Shown here: positions 41,221 to 50,112 of the stretch, in pieces | Numbering within the stretch: the stretch's first letter is position 1 | How the letters are laid out: each line of letters opens with the position of its first letter | Assembly: GCA_900552795.1 (NCBI GenBank) | Contig: USBB01000003.1 | Coordinates: 1 to 64,000, forward strand | Direction of reading: 5' to 3' | DNA length: 64,000 nucleotides | DNA from: an uncultured Eubacterium sp. | GTDB lineage: Bacteria; Bacillota; Clostridia; Lachnospirales; Lachnospiraceae | The notes under the pieces: generated by a model | Databases searched by the model: none | Told to the model about the DNA's origin: nothing | What the model saw: only the letters and a program-made list of their open reading frames with translations | Translations under genes and position numbers: made by a program

Positions 41221-41249
41221 TTGACTTATTTTTTAGTGTGTGATACAAT
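41221..41249 (+). promoter_or_regulatory. promoter of the XRE gene at 41284
   Basis: TTGACT-17-TACAAT, divergent from the 35-aa gene's promoter, 28 bp apart. Confidence 0.8.
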
Positions 41250-41283
41250 AGAAAACTATAAAATAAAAAGGAGTTGTTATAAT

Positions 41284-41511
41284 ATGGATAGTCAAAAGAT
41301 AATTGATACATTAAATCAAATTATAGATACACAAGATATAAGTGTTGCTGCCATTGCTAGACGTATGGAGAAATCAACACAGGCATTAAACAAGCAATTA
41401 AATAATGATGATATGAAAGTTAGTACACTATTAGAAATCATAGAAGCGTTACATTGTGACGTTATTATAACTATTACTGATAGAGCAACAAAGAAAGAAT
41501 ATACTATATAA
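41284..41511 (+). CDS. XRE-like regulator, 75 aa
   Basis: HTH: AAIARRMEKSTQALNKQLNND, then STLLEIIEALHCDVII. AAGGAGTTGTTATAAT precedes the ATG. A candidate switch regulator between the leftward and rightward halves. Confidence 0.85.
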   Translation: MDSQKIIDTLNQIIDTQDISVAAIARRMEKSTQALNKQLNNDDMKVSTLLEIIEALHCDVIITITDRATKKEYTI

Positions 41512-41606
41512 TAAAGTAATATGAAATTGCATATAGATTTTGTGCCAGTTGAGAGCGAAAAATAATTGTTTGTGTATCAGTGTGAATTATTTCGGTATTT
41601 GGTAGT

Positions 41607-41689
41607 TAGTCCCCACTTTGATATATAAAATAATGTGATTTTTGGGTTTAGTCCCCACTTTATAGTGTAAAATAGGTGTATTTTTGGGA
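41607..41689. repeat. two-copy tandem repeat, 42-nt period
   Basis: Units start TAGTCCCCACTT and end TTTTTGGG (41607-41648 and 41649-41689); within-unit similarity is high at the ends, lower in the middle. Possible replication iteron. Confidence 0.5.
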
Positions 41690-41762
41690 TTGCGTACCAT
41701 TTTTTGTTTTTTATAACGTATTCGACAGACGGACATAACCGAACGATTTTATTGTACGTCAC

Positions 41763-42671
41763 ATGCGGACAAAATATGCAAAATGTCTTTGTGTGGTGTA
41801 CAGCGTAAAATCTGGGCTTGTGACGGATAATATTGTATTATTGTACTATTCATATAATACAGTTACACATAGTTTATAAGTATAACCGCATGAAATAGAT
41901 TAATAGTGCAGTATTAGACCATTTTATAGAATATACGTTCGTATTATAGGGGCTATGTTTACATTCTAAAACAAACTCTTATCTGTCAAAAAGGGTATAT
42001 CTGTTCCACATCCATACTTTGACCTAAAATAGCACTTCCGAAGACCAAAACCAATCGGTAAACACTTCGGTAGAACCTTGAAAAATAAGACTTTTACCGA
42101 TTTTAACATATCTCAAAATAACCAAAATCCATCTCTAAACCACCTCAAACTCTTATAAATCAAGCATTATATCGAACTCACTCTAAAATCGTAAAAATAA
42201 CTGTTCTCTCACCACAATAAATCCTTAAAATATCAACATCAAAAACTTCTCAAACCCTTATAAAATCAACTATTTCAAACCATAAACAATCACACAAAAT
42301 CACTCTCTTACCGAAGTCATCAAAAATTACTATTCAATTTAAACAATCAAACATCAAAAATATTTATATATAAATCGTATTAAAAAACGCCCTAAAATCA
42401 TTCAAAATCTCATACCCTAACAACTATCCACCTTATCAATAAAAATTGAAATTTACTCTCAAAAACACAATTTTACGCTCGTAATCTACCCATAATAATA
42501 TTTCATATCTATCAAATCAAAAACACGATATAAAAATTCATTACAAAAATCAAAATATTACTCTCCTACTTTTATCACGTCAACATTCGCAACAAATCTC
42601 CAAATCAAACAGAGAAATAAATATTAGAAACAAATAAACTAATCACATTTATGAAAAGGAGATTTAAAATT
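41763..42671. other. noncoding AT- and C-rich, G-poor region
   Basis: No open frame with a binding site. From about 42121 to 42600 I count 14 G in 480 plus-strand bases (none in 42241-42300), while C is plentiful. One inverted repeat AATCGGTAAA/TTTACCGATT (42053-42102). Probably a replication or leader region. Confidence 0.5.
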
Positions 42672-43514
42672 ATGAGAAACAATTTAAAACTAATCACAAC
42701 TGAAACTTTTGGAGATTTATCTTGTAACTTCTATTGCAATATGAATGATGATATTTTACTTACAAGAGAACAAATCGGTTCTGCATTGGAATATTCTAAT
42801 CCAGATATTGCTTTAAGCAAAATCCATAAGAAGCATAGTGATAGATTAGACAATCTTTCAGTAGTTACCAAACTGGTAAGTACTGATGGAAAGTCTTACG
42901 AAACGATACTTTATACTCAAAGAGGTATCATGGAAATCTGTCGTTGGTCAAGACAACCTAAAGCTGATATATTCATGGATTGGGTATGGGATATTATAGA
43001 AAAATATAGAGCAAACGAATTAGTTCCTGTTCAACAACAGATTGATATGGCTCAAATATCAAATACAATTTCCAATGCAATCATTTTAGCTTTACAACCA
43101 GTTTATGAAAAACTTTCTAACATAGAAGAACAATCCAATAAAAAGAAACTTCCTGAAAAGAAATATTCTCGTTGGAAAACAAATACATTCAATAAACTTA
43201 ATACTCTTCACTCCTATGTAAATGAACATTCTGACGAGAACCTAAAACTCTCAGAAACCATACATCTTGTTATTGAAGAAACTGAAGATACATATGCAAT
43301 AGAAATTAATGATTATGTAGATGCATATAAATCTGAATTCGATTTAGACACAAATCCTTATGTACTAGATGTAATCAACAGATACAAAGATGTAAGAGAT
43401 ATGTTTTCATTAACACTCGATTCCGTTATGGAAAAACTACATTTGATAGATAAGTCAGATAAAAGTAAACCAAGAAACATATTTGATGAATTAGCTTCTA
43501 AATTAGAAAAATAA
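42672..43514 (+). CDS. Bro-N domain antirepressor-like protein, 280 aa
   Basis: ATG at 42672 after AAAGGAGATTTAAAATT. N-terminal Bro-N (TFGDLSCNFYCNMNDDILL, LTREQIGSALEYSNPD, HSDRLDNLS), then SRQPKADIFMDWVWDIIEKY, and a helical C-terminus. It starts the rightward half, typical of an antirepressor controlling lysis or lysogeny. Confidence 0.8.
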   Translation: MRNNLKLITTETFGDLSCNFYCNMNDDILLTREQIGSALEYSNPDIALSKIHKKHSDRLDNLSVVTKLVSTDGKSYETILYTQRGIMEICRWSRQPKADIFMDWVWDIIEKYRANELVPVQQQIDMAQISNTISNAIILALQPVYEKLSNIEEQSNKKKLPEKKYSRWKTNTFNKLNTLHSYVNEHSDENLKLSETIHLVIEETEDTYAIEINDYVDAYKSEFDLDTNPYVLDVINRYKDVRDMFSLTLDSVMEKLHLIDKSDKSKPRNIFDELASKLEK

Positions 43515-43537
43515 AATGAATATACGCCATCAACTTA

Positions 43538-43572
43538 TAAGACAGGTAAGAAATTATCTGTCTTATTTTTAT
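43538..43572 (+). terminator. terminator of the antirepressor gene
   Basis: ATAAGACAG/CTGTCTTAT then TTTT. The next 320 bases hold nothing I can support. Confidence 0.75.
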
Positions 43573-43891
43573 GTTTATCTCTTATCACATGTCATCACCA
43601 ATTTCTTTACCTGTAATCTAAGGACTAAATTAATGAAAATCAACTCTATTTGCTCACAAAACTACTTCAATGATACAAGTATCATTTAAAAGCAAAACAC
43701 TTTAATTTTTCTCTCAACATTAATTTAACCCTAATACATAGATCACTTTTCTAAAATTTTACTTATTATAGCAAAAATCAACCAACAAAAAATATGTCAC
43801 TCATAACAATCAATATATTTTGTATTCATTATACAAATCAGGAAACATTCCAACAATTATAACACCAATTTGTAATCTAAAAGGAGAATTA

Positions 43892-43978
43892 ATGTATGGG
43901 CTATGGTTTACATCTACGCAAACTAAGTACTTACATATGTCACTACTATCCAAAATATTTGGAGAAAAATATTTATAA
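43892..43978 (+). CDS. possible 28-aa peptide
   Basis: AAAGGAGAATTA before ATG; MYGLWFTSTQTKYLHMSLLS then KIFGEKYL. Could be a fragment or a micro-protein. Confidence 0.3.
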   Translation: MYGLWFTSTQTKYLHMSLLSKIFGEKYL

Positions 43979-44063
43979 GGATATATTGGTTCACTCACAA
44001 ACCAAAATAGAGAAGAAATAAACATAGCAGAAAAATATTTAATCAAAGAAAGGAATTAAACCT

Positions 44064-44252
44064 ATGACAACTTTAAAAATTGTACCACAAAAATTCTCAT
44101 TTGAGAAACCAACTATTACTAACGGCAAAGGAGAGACAATTTCATATGGAATGAGTGTATCAATAGAAATTGATGCTTTTAAAGCAGATAAAAAACAAAT
44201 AAAAAAGGACTTAGCCTCTATCTTTGCTGAAGTCCTTGAATACTTTGATTGA
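44064..44252 (+). CDS. hypothetical protein, 62 aa
   Basis: MTTLKIVPQKFSFEKPTITN with a charged helical C-terminus. ATG after AAAGGAATTAAACCT. Overlaps the 3' end of an opposing frameshifted gene. Confidence 0.6.
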   Translation: MTTLKIVPQKFSFEKPTITNGKGETISYGMSVSIEIDAFKADKKQIKKDLASIFAEVLEYFD

Positions 44253-44722
44253 TATTGTCAAGTGCTTTATTTACATCCTTTGTAGATGATTTGGTTTCAA
44301 AAGCACCTTCTATAAATTTGTAATTGATGTGATATGTAGATTTTACCGTTTTACCTAAAGTTTTATATTTTATTTTCACATCAAACTCTTCAAGGGGAAC
44401 ATCTGATGAAGATATTTTAGAGAATATAGTTACAAATGACTGGTTAGGTGCTAATGATAATCCTTTGTAAAAGTCAAATGGATTGATAACTATATCATCA
44501 GTTGGTATAGCAGGTAAAATTTCAACATCAATGATAGTTCCTGTTGTATGACCAAAGTTTTGAATTTTGATTCTAGGAACTATATCACCATAAACCTTAA
44601 AAGGGGAATATTTCTATTTGAGTCATATTACTATCTTTGACAACTTTGGAGTTCTGACACAAAGCAATTATAGAAATAATTATTGACACTAATGTAAATG
44701 GAGAAAATATGTAATAGTTCAC
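44218..44722 (-). pseudogene. membrane-anchored protein gene with a frameshift
   Basis: GTG at 44722 starts NYYIFSPFTLVSIIISIIAL (one transmembrane helix), then CQNSKVVKDSNMTQIEI. A C4T4 run shifts the frame; one base fewer continues FPFKVYGDIVPRIKIQN, then 120 residues of beta-rich sequence to TAG at 44218. Length is 3n+1. Unknown extracellular or periplasm-facing domain. Confidence 0.5.
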
Positions 44723-44855
44723 ACTTTTACCTATAGACTACGTCGTTTAGCTATGAACTTGTTCGCTATTCGCTCACAAGATTCACAGCTTTGTTGTCTT
44801 GCAAGCAAGCCAACAAGAATAACCAAAATAATCAGATTTAAGAAAGGAGCGTTAA

Positions 44856-44876
44856 ATGAAAAGCAAAAATTTTTGA
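44856..44876 (+). promoter_or_regulatory. possible leader peptide of the 45058 operon
   Basis: GAAAGGAGCGTTAA precedes ATG-AAA-AGC-AAA-AAT-TTT-TGA. Six residues followed by terminator-like hairpins, the plan of a transcription-attenuation leader. Confidence 0.4.
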
Positions 44877-44923
44877 GTAAAAATCGTTAAAACGCCCTAT
44901 TTATAAGGGATTAAGCCACATCG

Positions 44924-45022
44924 CATCCTTTAAAGTTTCCCCTAATATATATATTATATGGGGAAGAATGAAAGGATGTTTTTGTCTAAAAATGGCTTAA
45001 AATCAACGTTTAGAGCCATTTT
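44924..45022 (+). terminator. two tandem terminator-like hairpins in a leader
   Basis: First: CATCCTTT..TTCCCC/GGGGAA..AAAGGATG followed by T5. Second: AAAATGGCT/AGCCATTTT (44989-45022) followed by CATTTT. They lie before the 45058 gene and could attenuate it. Confidence 0.6.
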
Positions 45023-45057
45023 CATTTTAAAAATTTTATAAAAAGGAGATTAAAAAA

Positions 45058-46152
45058 ATGGATATTGAAAAAATTAAAATTGGAAAAGTTACAGAAAAAG
45101 AATTAGTAGAATTATTTGGTAGTGATACTCAAAAGAGGTCTTATTCAGATAACGGTAGATTTATAAGCAATCATAAAAAAACATTGCTTACAAAGATGGA
45201 AAAATATTGCAACATAAAAGATTTAGGAAACCGTACATATAAAATAACAAAAGTACATAAGCATCCTCTTCCTAACAGTTTACCTAAAATGCAAAAGTCA
45301 CTCTACAAGTATATATGTCCACTGATACTCAATTATCTTATTGATAATGAGTATAACGAGAATAGAAAGATAGACATTACAGTTGGCAAGTGGTCAAGAG
45401 AAATTAATATGGTTAATAGAAATTATAATCTTATTAAATATAACAAAGAAGATACATCTAAAGAAACACAATATCCTGTTGAATTAATATATGAATTTAT
45501 AGAAAAAACAGATGATATGTTAGACCATTATATAACATCTGCATTAGATTATCTTAAATCAGCAGGTTTAATTATTTGGCGTGAAGTTTATCGTATCAAT
45601 GTGGAAGTATCTGATATGGAGAATATTGTTATAGATGAAAATGGAAAAGTATCACTTCCATTACATATAGAAAGTCATCAAGCAAGCAAAGAGGAAATGG
45701 AATATTACTCAGTTTGTATCAACATTGCTGACAAAGAAGCCAATATTAATAACTACACAGAAAGATATTATAGTAAAAAATCCAAACACTTTAATGAAGT
45801 CTTAAAAAGAGAATTATATAAAAGAAAGATTAAATGTGTTTACAAAACATATGAAGCCTACTATATAGACCCAGAAAAGTGTGAATATATACTTCATCAA
45901 TTTCAACAAACAAATAGGAAGAAACTTATTAAAGAATTTAATAACGAGTTTACAGGAATGATTCTTGATAATGCAAGTAAACGTTTCAATAAATTTCCCA
46001 GTAAATATTTATATTGCAATGGAGAAAATGATTATATGCTGAGACAAGAAGGTATGTGTGAAATGACTATTGCCAATGAAACTGAATATCTTGGTGACAG
46101 AATTAAAAAAAGCGCAATTGATGACAATTATAGTTTAGAAATTATCAAATAA
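45058..46152 (+). CDS. hypothetical protein sharing the N-terminal domain of the TnpB-like protein, 364 aa
   Basis: The first 75 residues (IEKIKIGKVTEKELVELFG, then KKTLLTKMEKYCNIK, YKITKVHKHPLP) align by eye with residues 1-65 of the 2908-4296 product (VENIKIGERYTYKELCDTLG, KKVEFLEKLESYCKY, FVVTEIFETPLP). The remaining 290 residues are helical and basic with no catalytic motif I recognise. The shared part is probably a DNA-binding domain. Function unknown; it starts the helicase operon. Confidence 0.7.
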   Translation: MDIEKIKIGKVTEKELVELFGSDTQKRSYSDNGRFISNHKKTLLTKMEKYCNIKDLGNRTYKITKVHKHPLPNSLPKMQKSLYKYICPLILNYLIDNEYNENRKIDITVGKWSREINMVNRNYNLIKYNKEDTSKETQYPVELIYEFIEKTDDMLDHYITSALDYLKSAGLIIWREVYRINVEVSDMENIVIDENGKVSLPLHIESHQASKEEMEYYSVCINIADKEANINNYTERYYSKKSKHFNEVLKRELYKRKIKCVYKTYEAYYIDPEKCEYILHQFQQTNRKKLIKEFNNEFTGMILDNASKRFNKFPSKYLYCNGENDYMLRQEGMCEMTIANETEYLGDRIKKSAIDDNYSLEIIK

Positions 46153-46169
46153 GGAGGAATTTGTAACGA

Positions 46170-48044
46170 ATGAATTTTAACAAACAACAAGAGAAAGTCA
46201 TTAATACCATTAATGGTAACATTGCAGTTATTGCTAGTGCAGGAAGTGGCAAGACATCAACATTAACTCATAGAATTAAGAATATGGTCGAGAATCATGG
46301 AATACTCCCCTCTTCTATTTTAGCAATTACATTTAGTAGAAAAGCAAAAGACAATATTGTTTCTAAGTTAGAGGAATTGCAAATACCAAATGCCAATATT
46401 GAAACATTTCACTCTTTTGCATTGAAAATTATTTCATCTACATATGGAGCAAATAGATATAAAGTATGGACTGCTCAATGGGAAAAAGAAAAAGCAATAC
46501 AAGATATTTGTACATCATTACAGTTGTGTTCAACTGATGATGTTCCTCACAATGAAGTGTTTTCATTTATTGCTTTGCAAAAAGTAAATATGAGACACCC
46601 AACTGATGATTTGATTTATACAACTGATATGCCATTCAAGAATGATGATATGAAAAGAATTTTTAAAATGTATGAAGAATATAAGGATAGGAACTCATAC
46701 ATTGAGTTTGATGATTTTCTCAATATGGCAAATGAAGCGTTTGATGAAAACGAAGATGTTTTAATCAGATACCAAAACACATTTCAATATGTATTGGTTG
46801 ACGAGTTTCAAGATGTTTCACTATCACAAGCACTACTTTTAAGAAAACTGAATAATAAAAATACTATGATTGTTGGCGACCCACTTCAAGCGATTTATTC
46901 ATTTAGAGGTGGTGATAGTAAATTTATTTTGAATTTTGATACTGATTACAGTGATGTACAAGTTATCAATCTTAACACTAATTATAGATGTAGTGAAGAT
47001 ATTGTTAAGACTGCAAATAAGTTAGCACTTAGTATTCCAGATTCAAAACACAAGAATTATGTAGAGAGCGTTGCAGATAAACCTAGTTACAAAATACCTG
47101 AATTAAGACATTTTTCAGACGACTATGATGAGGGTGAATGGATTGCAAAGCGAATCACAGAATTAAAAAGAGAAGGATATAAATATAACGACATTGCTAT
47201 TCTCGCAAGAACCAATGCACAGTTGCAAAAATTAGAAGCCACTCTACATAGTGCTAACATTGCATTTGATATTGTTGATGGAAAAGTATTTACAGATTTA
47301 CCAGAAATTAAACTGATTATCTCATATCTTAGATTAGCATTGTACGAGAATGATAATGAAGCATTTTCTTATTTATACAATAAACCTAATAGATGGCTAA
47401 ATAAAAAGTTTTTTGAAGAAGTAGAACATAACAGTGTGCAGCGAAATACATCTTTTTACAATGCAATGTTTACTATTGATAGACGAAATTGGCGTTTTAA
47501 AAATGGTATTGATGAAATATTTGAGGTTATTAACTACATACAGAATAAAAAATACTCTTCTGTTGCAGATTTAGTTAAGTATCTTAGAAATCGACTTAAT
47601 ATTGACGAGTTCGTTACAAAAGGCAAGCAAGCAGATGATGGTAGTTATGTTGAACAGATTGATAACCTTGATAGTTTTGAAAATATGTGTTCCAAGTACT
47701 CTTCTATTGAACAACTTATTACATATTTAGATGACCTAAATAGAGAAGTAGAAACTAAGAGAGATGAAAAAGTTAAATTACTTACTATTCATAAGTCAAA
47801 AGGTATGGAATATCTTGTTGTATTTATTGTTGGATGTAACGAAGAACTTCTTCCACACCACAAAAATAAGAATGTAGATGATGAACGCCGATTATTCTAT
47901 GTTGCTATTACAAGGGCAGAAAAAGAATTATACCTTTCCTATGTAGATATGTATAACAACAAGATTAAAAATATCAGTTCATTCATTGAAGATATTAAAG
48001 ACACTATTAATATTATTAAGCCAACTGAGAAGGACTTGAAATAA
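46170..48044 (+). CDS. UvrD/Rep-like superfamily 1 DNA helicase
   Basis: 624 aa. Motif I IASAGSGKTSTL, motif II VDEFQDVS, motif III GDPLQAIYSFRGG, motif IV NTNYRC, motif V LLTIHKSKGMEYLVVFIVG, motif VI RRLFYVAITRAEKELYLSY. All ATP- and DNA-binding motifs are present, so it is an active 3'-5' helicase. Role in phage DNA replication, recombination or repair. AAGGAGGAATTTGTAACGA precedes the ATG. Confidence 0.95.
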   Translation: MNFNKQQEKVINTINGNIAVIASAGSGKTSTLTHRIKNMVENHGILPSSILAITFSRKAKDNIVSKLEELQIPNANIETFHSFALKIISSTYGANRYKVWTAQWEKEKAIQDICTSLQLCSTDDVPHNEVFSFIALQKVNMRHPTDDLIYTTDMPFKNDDMKRIFKMYEEYKDRNSYIEFDDFLNMANEAFDENEDVLIRYQNTFQYVLVDEFQDVSLSQALLLRKLNNKNTMIVGDPLQAIYSFRGGDSKFILNFDTDYSDVQVINLNTNYRCSEDIVKTANKLALSIPDSKHKNYVESVADKPSYKIPELRHFSDDYDEGEWIAKRITELKREGYKYNDIAILARTNAQLQKLEATLHSANIAFDIVDGKVFTDLPEIKLIISYLRLALYENDNEAFSYLYNKPNRWLNKKFFEEVEHNSVQRNTSFYNAMFTIDRRNWRFKNGIDEIFEVINYIQNKKYSSVADLVKYLRNRLNIDEFVTKGKQADDGSYVEQIDNLDSFENMCSKYSSIEQLITYLDDLNREVETKRDEKVKLLTIHKSKGMEYLVVFIVGCNEELLPHHKNKNVDDERRLFYVAITRAEKELYLSYVDMYNNKIKNISSFIEDIKDTINIIKPTEKDLK

Positions 48045-48128
48045 ACTCTCTTTCATCTAATCAAACAGAGAAGTATTATATGTAACCAACAAACCAGTCA
48101 AATCACCTACCTATAAGGAGGAACGATT

Positions 48129-48371
48129 ATGACATCAAAATTTATTTTAATCAAAAAAGGAGAAAATTATTTAATGACAAATGAAACAAACAAAAAGTAT
48201 GCAATGAACAGAACAATGGAATTAAAAAAAAGAAATAAGTTAATATGCTACCCAAAATTATCAAGTATAGATTTTGATGTAGTTAATTTACCTATATCAT
48301 CAAAAATAGCTGATGATTTGAAATATGATTCAAATAGAAAGAAAGAATGTAATTTTAGAGACAATAATTAG
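48129..48371 (+). CDS. hypothetical protein, 80 aa
   Basis: Basic N-terminal half. ATG after AAGGAGGAACGATT. Unknown. Confidence 0.55.
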   Translation: MTSKFILIKKGENYLMTNETNKKYAMNRTMELKKRNKLICYPKLSSIDFDVVNLPISSKIADDLKYDSNRKKECNFRDNN

Positions 48372-48385
48372 GAGGTACTTTATTA

Positions 48386-48709
48386 ATGAGATATAAAATA
48401 GTTGCAGATACAGGAATTACGGTTGATTTATGTAATGGATATTCAATATTAGCATTAAGTAGATGGAGCAAGGAAAAAAAGTTATATACTACTACTTTTT
48501 TTATAAAGGATAATGATATTGACAGATTTGACATGATTGATGAACTTAATTCAGTTGAATTTAAAACAACTGATAAAAAGTCTTTGTGTGTAGAGGTTAC
48601 AAACTATATAGAAAATACGGATTTTTCTTATTATATTAATCGGACAAAGTATGAACTTGATTGTTTTGATAGAGGAAATGCTTTATATGAAAGAGAGCGA
48701 TTATGTTAA
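48386..48709 (+). CDS. hypothetical protein, 107 aa
   Basis: Strand-rich start MRYKIVADTGITVDLCNGYSIL and helical end. ATG after AGGAGGTACTTTATTA. Overlaps the next start by 7 nt. Unknown. Confidence 0.6.
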   Translation: MRYKIVADTGITVDLCNGYSILALSRWSKEKKLYTTTFFIKDNDIDRFDMIDELNSVEFKTTDKKSLCVEVTNYIENTDFSYYINRTKYELDCFDRGNALYERERLC

Positions 48710-48834
48710 GTAAGACTGATTATAAGTGTTTTAATGAAGCAAAATCAGTAGCTGCCATATCTGATTGCTATAAATTTCATATTGGTTGCATAGCTATTTA
48801 TCAAGGAATTATTATCGGAATTGGTTGCAAGTAG
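48703..48834 (+). pseudogene. gene truncated by an IS605-type relic
   Basis: ATG at 48703, MLSKTDYKCFNEAKSVAAIS, then FHIGCIAIYQGIIIGIGCK, stop. The last residues run into the tnpB relic at a GCAAGT junction, so this gene has lost its C-terminus. Confidence 0.5.
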
Positions 48835-49010
48835 ATAGATTTTTCGCAAGTTCTCAGACATGTAGCATATGTGGATATGTAAATAAAGAAACTAAAAATC
48901 TCAAAATTAGAGAGTGGGATTGTCCATGTTGCAATACACATCATGACAGAGATGTAAATGCTGCTATCAATATTTTAAATGAAGGTTTGAGAATATTACA
49001 AATAGCATAA
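48835..49010 (+). pseudogene. tnpB C-terminal relic and IS end
   Basis: Reads VDRFFASSQTCSICGYVNKE through CPCCNTHHDRDVNAAINILN, close to the 23530 tnpB. The 49020-49100 sequence keeps the guide scaffold (TACGCCTATGGAGATGGAGG), but the terminal hairpin is lost. Marks a past insertion and deletion. Confidence 0.7.
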
Positions 49011-49181
49011 ATTAATTAAGTTAATACGGTAGGAACTATCGGAATTTACGCCTATGGAGATGGAGGTTACAAAGTCTGTGAAGTAGGAATTCTATAAAAA
49101 TTTATGGAAAGTTCAAACCACGAATGATGGATATTTATATGAAAAGTTGGAGAAATATAGTGTAGGAGGTGTTGTTTAGAG

Positions 49182-49418
49182 ATGAGTATATATGGATGCG
49201 AGTATTGTCATCAAATTCCTCACGCAAGTCGATGTCCTTTAGCACCTGAACCTAAATTTAACCACTACTGCTCTTCTTGTGGCGAAGGTATTTATGAAGG
49301 AGAAGAATATATTGAGAACGACGATGGTGAATTTATTCATTATGACTGTCCTACTACAAGGGAGTTAGTTAAGTTTTTAGGTTATGAAGTACAGACGATG
49401 AGGGGTGATGATTATTAA
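49182..49418 (+). CDS. double-knuckle zinc protein, 78 aa
   Basis: CEYCHQIPHASRCPLAPEP with HYCSSCGEGIYEGEEY and a following HYDC, giving two zinc sites. ATG after AGGAGGTGTTGTTTAGAG. Common phage-type protein of unknown role. Confidence 0.75.
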   Translation: MSIYGCEYCHQIPHASRCPLAPEPKFNHYCSSCGEGIYEGEEYIENDDGEFIHYDCPTTRELVKFLGYEVQTMRGDDY

Positions 49419-49521
49419 GGAATTGAAGACATGGTTAAGCAAATTAGTACCAAGCGTCCATAATCTACCACAAGTTATTTATATTAGGTGGATGGATAGA
49501 GATTGGTATATAAGAAAGTAG
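49408..49521 (+). CDS. small protein, 37 aa
   Basis: ATG at 49408 overlaps the previous gene by 11 nt with GGGG two bases before it. MIIKELKTWLSKLVPSVHNL then aromatic end. Terminator follows. Uncertain. Confidence 0.45.
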   Translation: MIIKELKTWLSKLVPSVHNLPQVIYIRWMDRDWYIRK

Positions 49522-49548
49522 TCTGTCACCATATTTCAGATGACAGAC
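49521..49548 (+). terminator. terminator
   Basis: GTCTGTCA/TGACAGAC, 8 bp, weak tail CAAGTATT. Confidence 0.5.
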
Positions 49549-49591
49549 CAAGTATTAAATAAGACGCACATACAAACAAATTAGGAGAAGT

Positions 49592-49744
49592 CTACTGTAA
49601 AGACTTCTTGAGATGTCTCCATGTTTTCTTGTTGGCGCAAGTATACACTGTCTTTATGTCATTATAGACATGAATAAGAGACAAACAGATGATTTCTAAT
49701 AGGATAAATGCTACCACTACTAGGATTGTAATAATATCTGTCAA
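49592..49744 (-). CDS. small one-helix membrane protein, 50 aa
   Basis: TTG at 49744 after GGAGGTTAAAAATAC. LTDIITILVVVAFILLEIIC then SLIHVYNDIKT; one membrane pass and a basic tail. Opposes its neighbours. Hairpin AGAAGTCT/AGACTTCT overlaps the stop. Toxin-like size. Confidence 0.5.
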   Translation of the reverse strand: MTDIITILVVVAFILLEIICLSLIHVYNDIKTVYTCANKKTWRHLKKSLQ

Positions 49745-49828
49745 GTATTTTTAACCTCCTTCTTTAGTTTGTTTGTACTCTGCTATAGCCACATAGCATT
49801 GAAAATATTATAACACAGGGAGAAGAAA

Positions 49829-49981
49829 ATGGATATAAGAAAAATACAATTTTGGATATTTTTAGGTTTGCTTGTATGTGTCTTTGAAAAAGTGTTAACA
49901 AATGTATCAATAGTCCTTTTGTTGATAATTGCGTTTTATTTACTGGTTGTAATTATCAAACAGATAAAGGACATAGATTAG
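49829..49981 (+). CDS. two-helix membrane protein, 50 aa
   Basis: FWIFLGLLVCVF and SIVLLLIIAFYLLVVIIKQI. ATG after GGGAGAAGAAA. Divergent from the 49592 gene. Perhaps holin-like. A TTGTTGGCGCAA motif recurs at about 49630 and 50001. Confidence 0.5.
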   Translation: MDIRKIQFWIFLGLLVCVFEKVLTNVSIVLLLIIAFYLLVVIIKQIKDID

Positions 49982-50112
49982 AAATTCTATTGGCAATAAC
50001 TTTGTTGGCGCAAAGGTCAATAGATTTAGAGAAATATTAAGTAAGACCAAAAACATATAAAACAAATTTTAAATTCCACATTATTAAAAATCGAATACTA
50101 AGGAGGATTTTG

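Noticed and set aside
41577..41762. Minus-strand 61-aa frame with repeated KWGL motifs
   Set aside because: The peptide repeat only reflects the 42-nt tandem DNA repeat; no binding site.
43810..44046. Minus-strand 78-aa frame
   Set aside because: No binding site and odd composition; I see no support for a gene.
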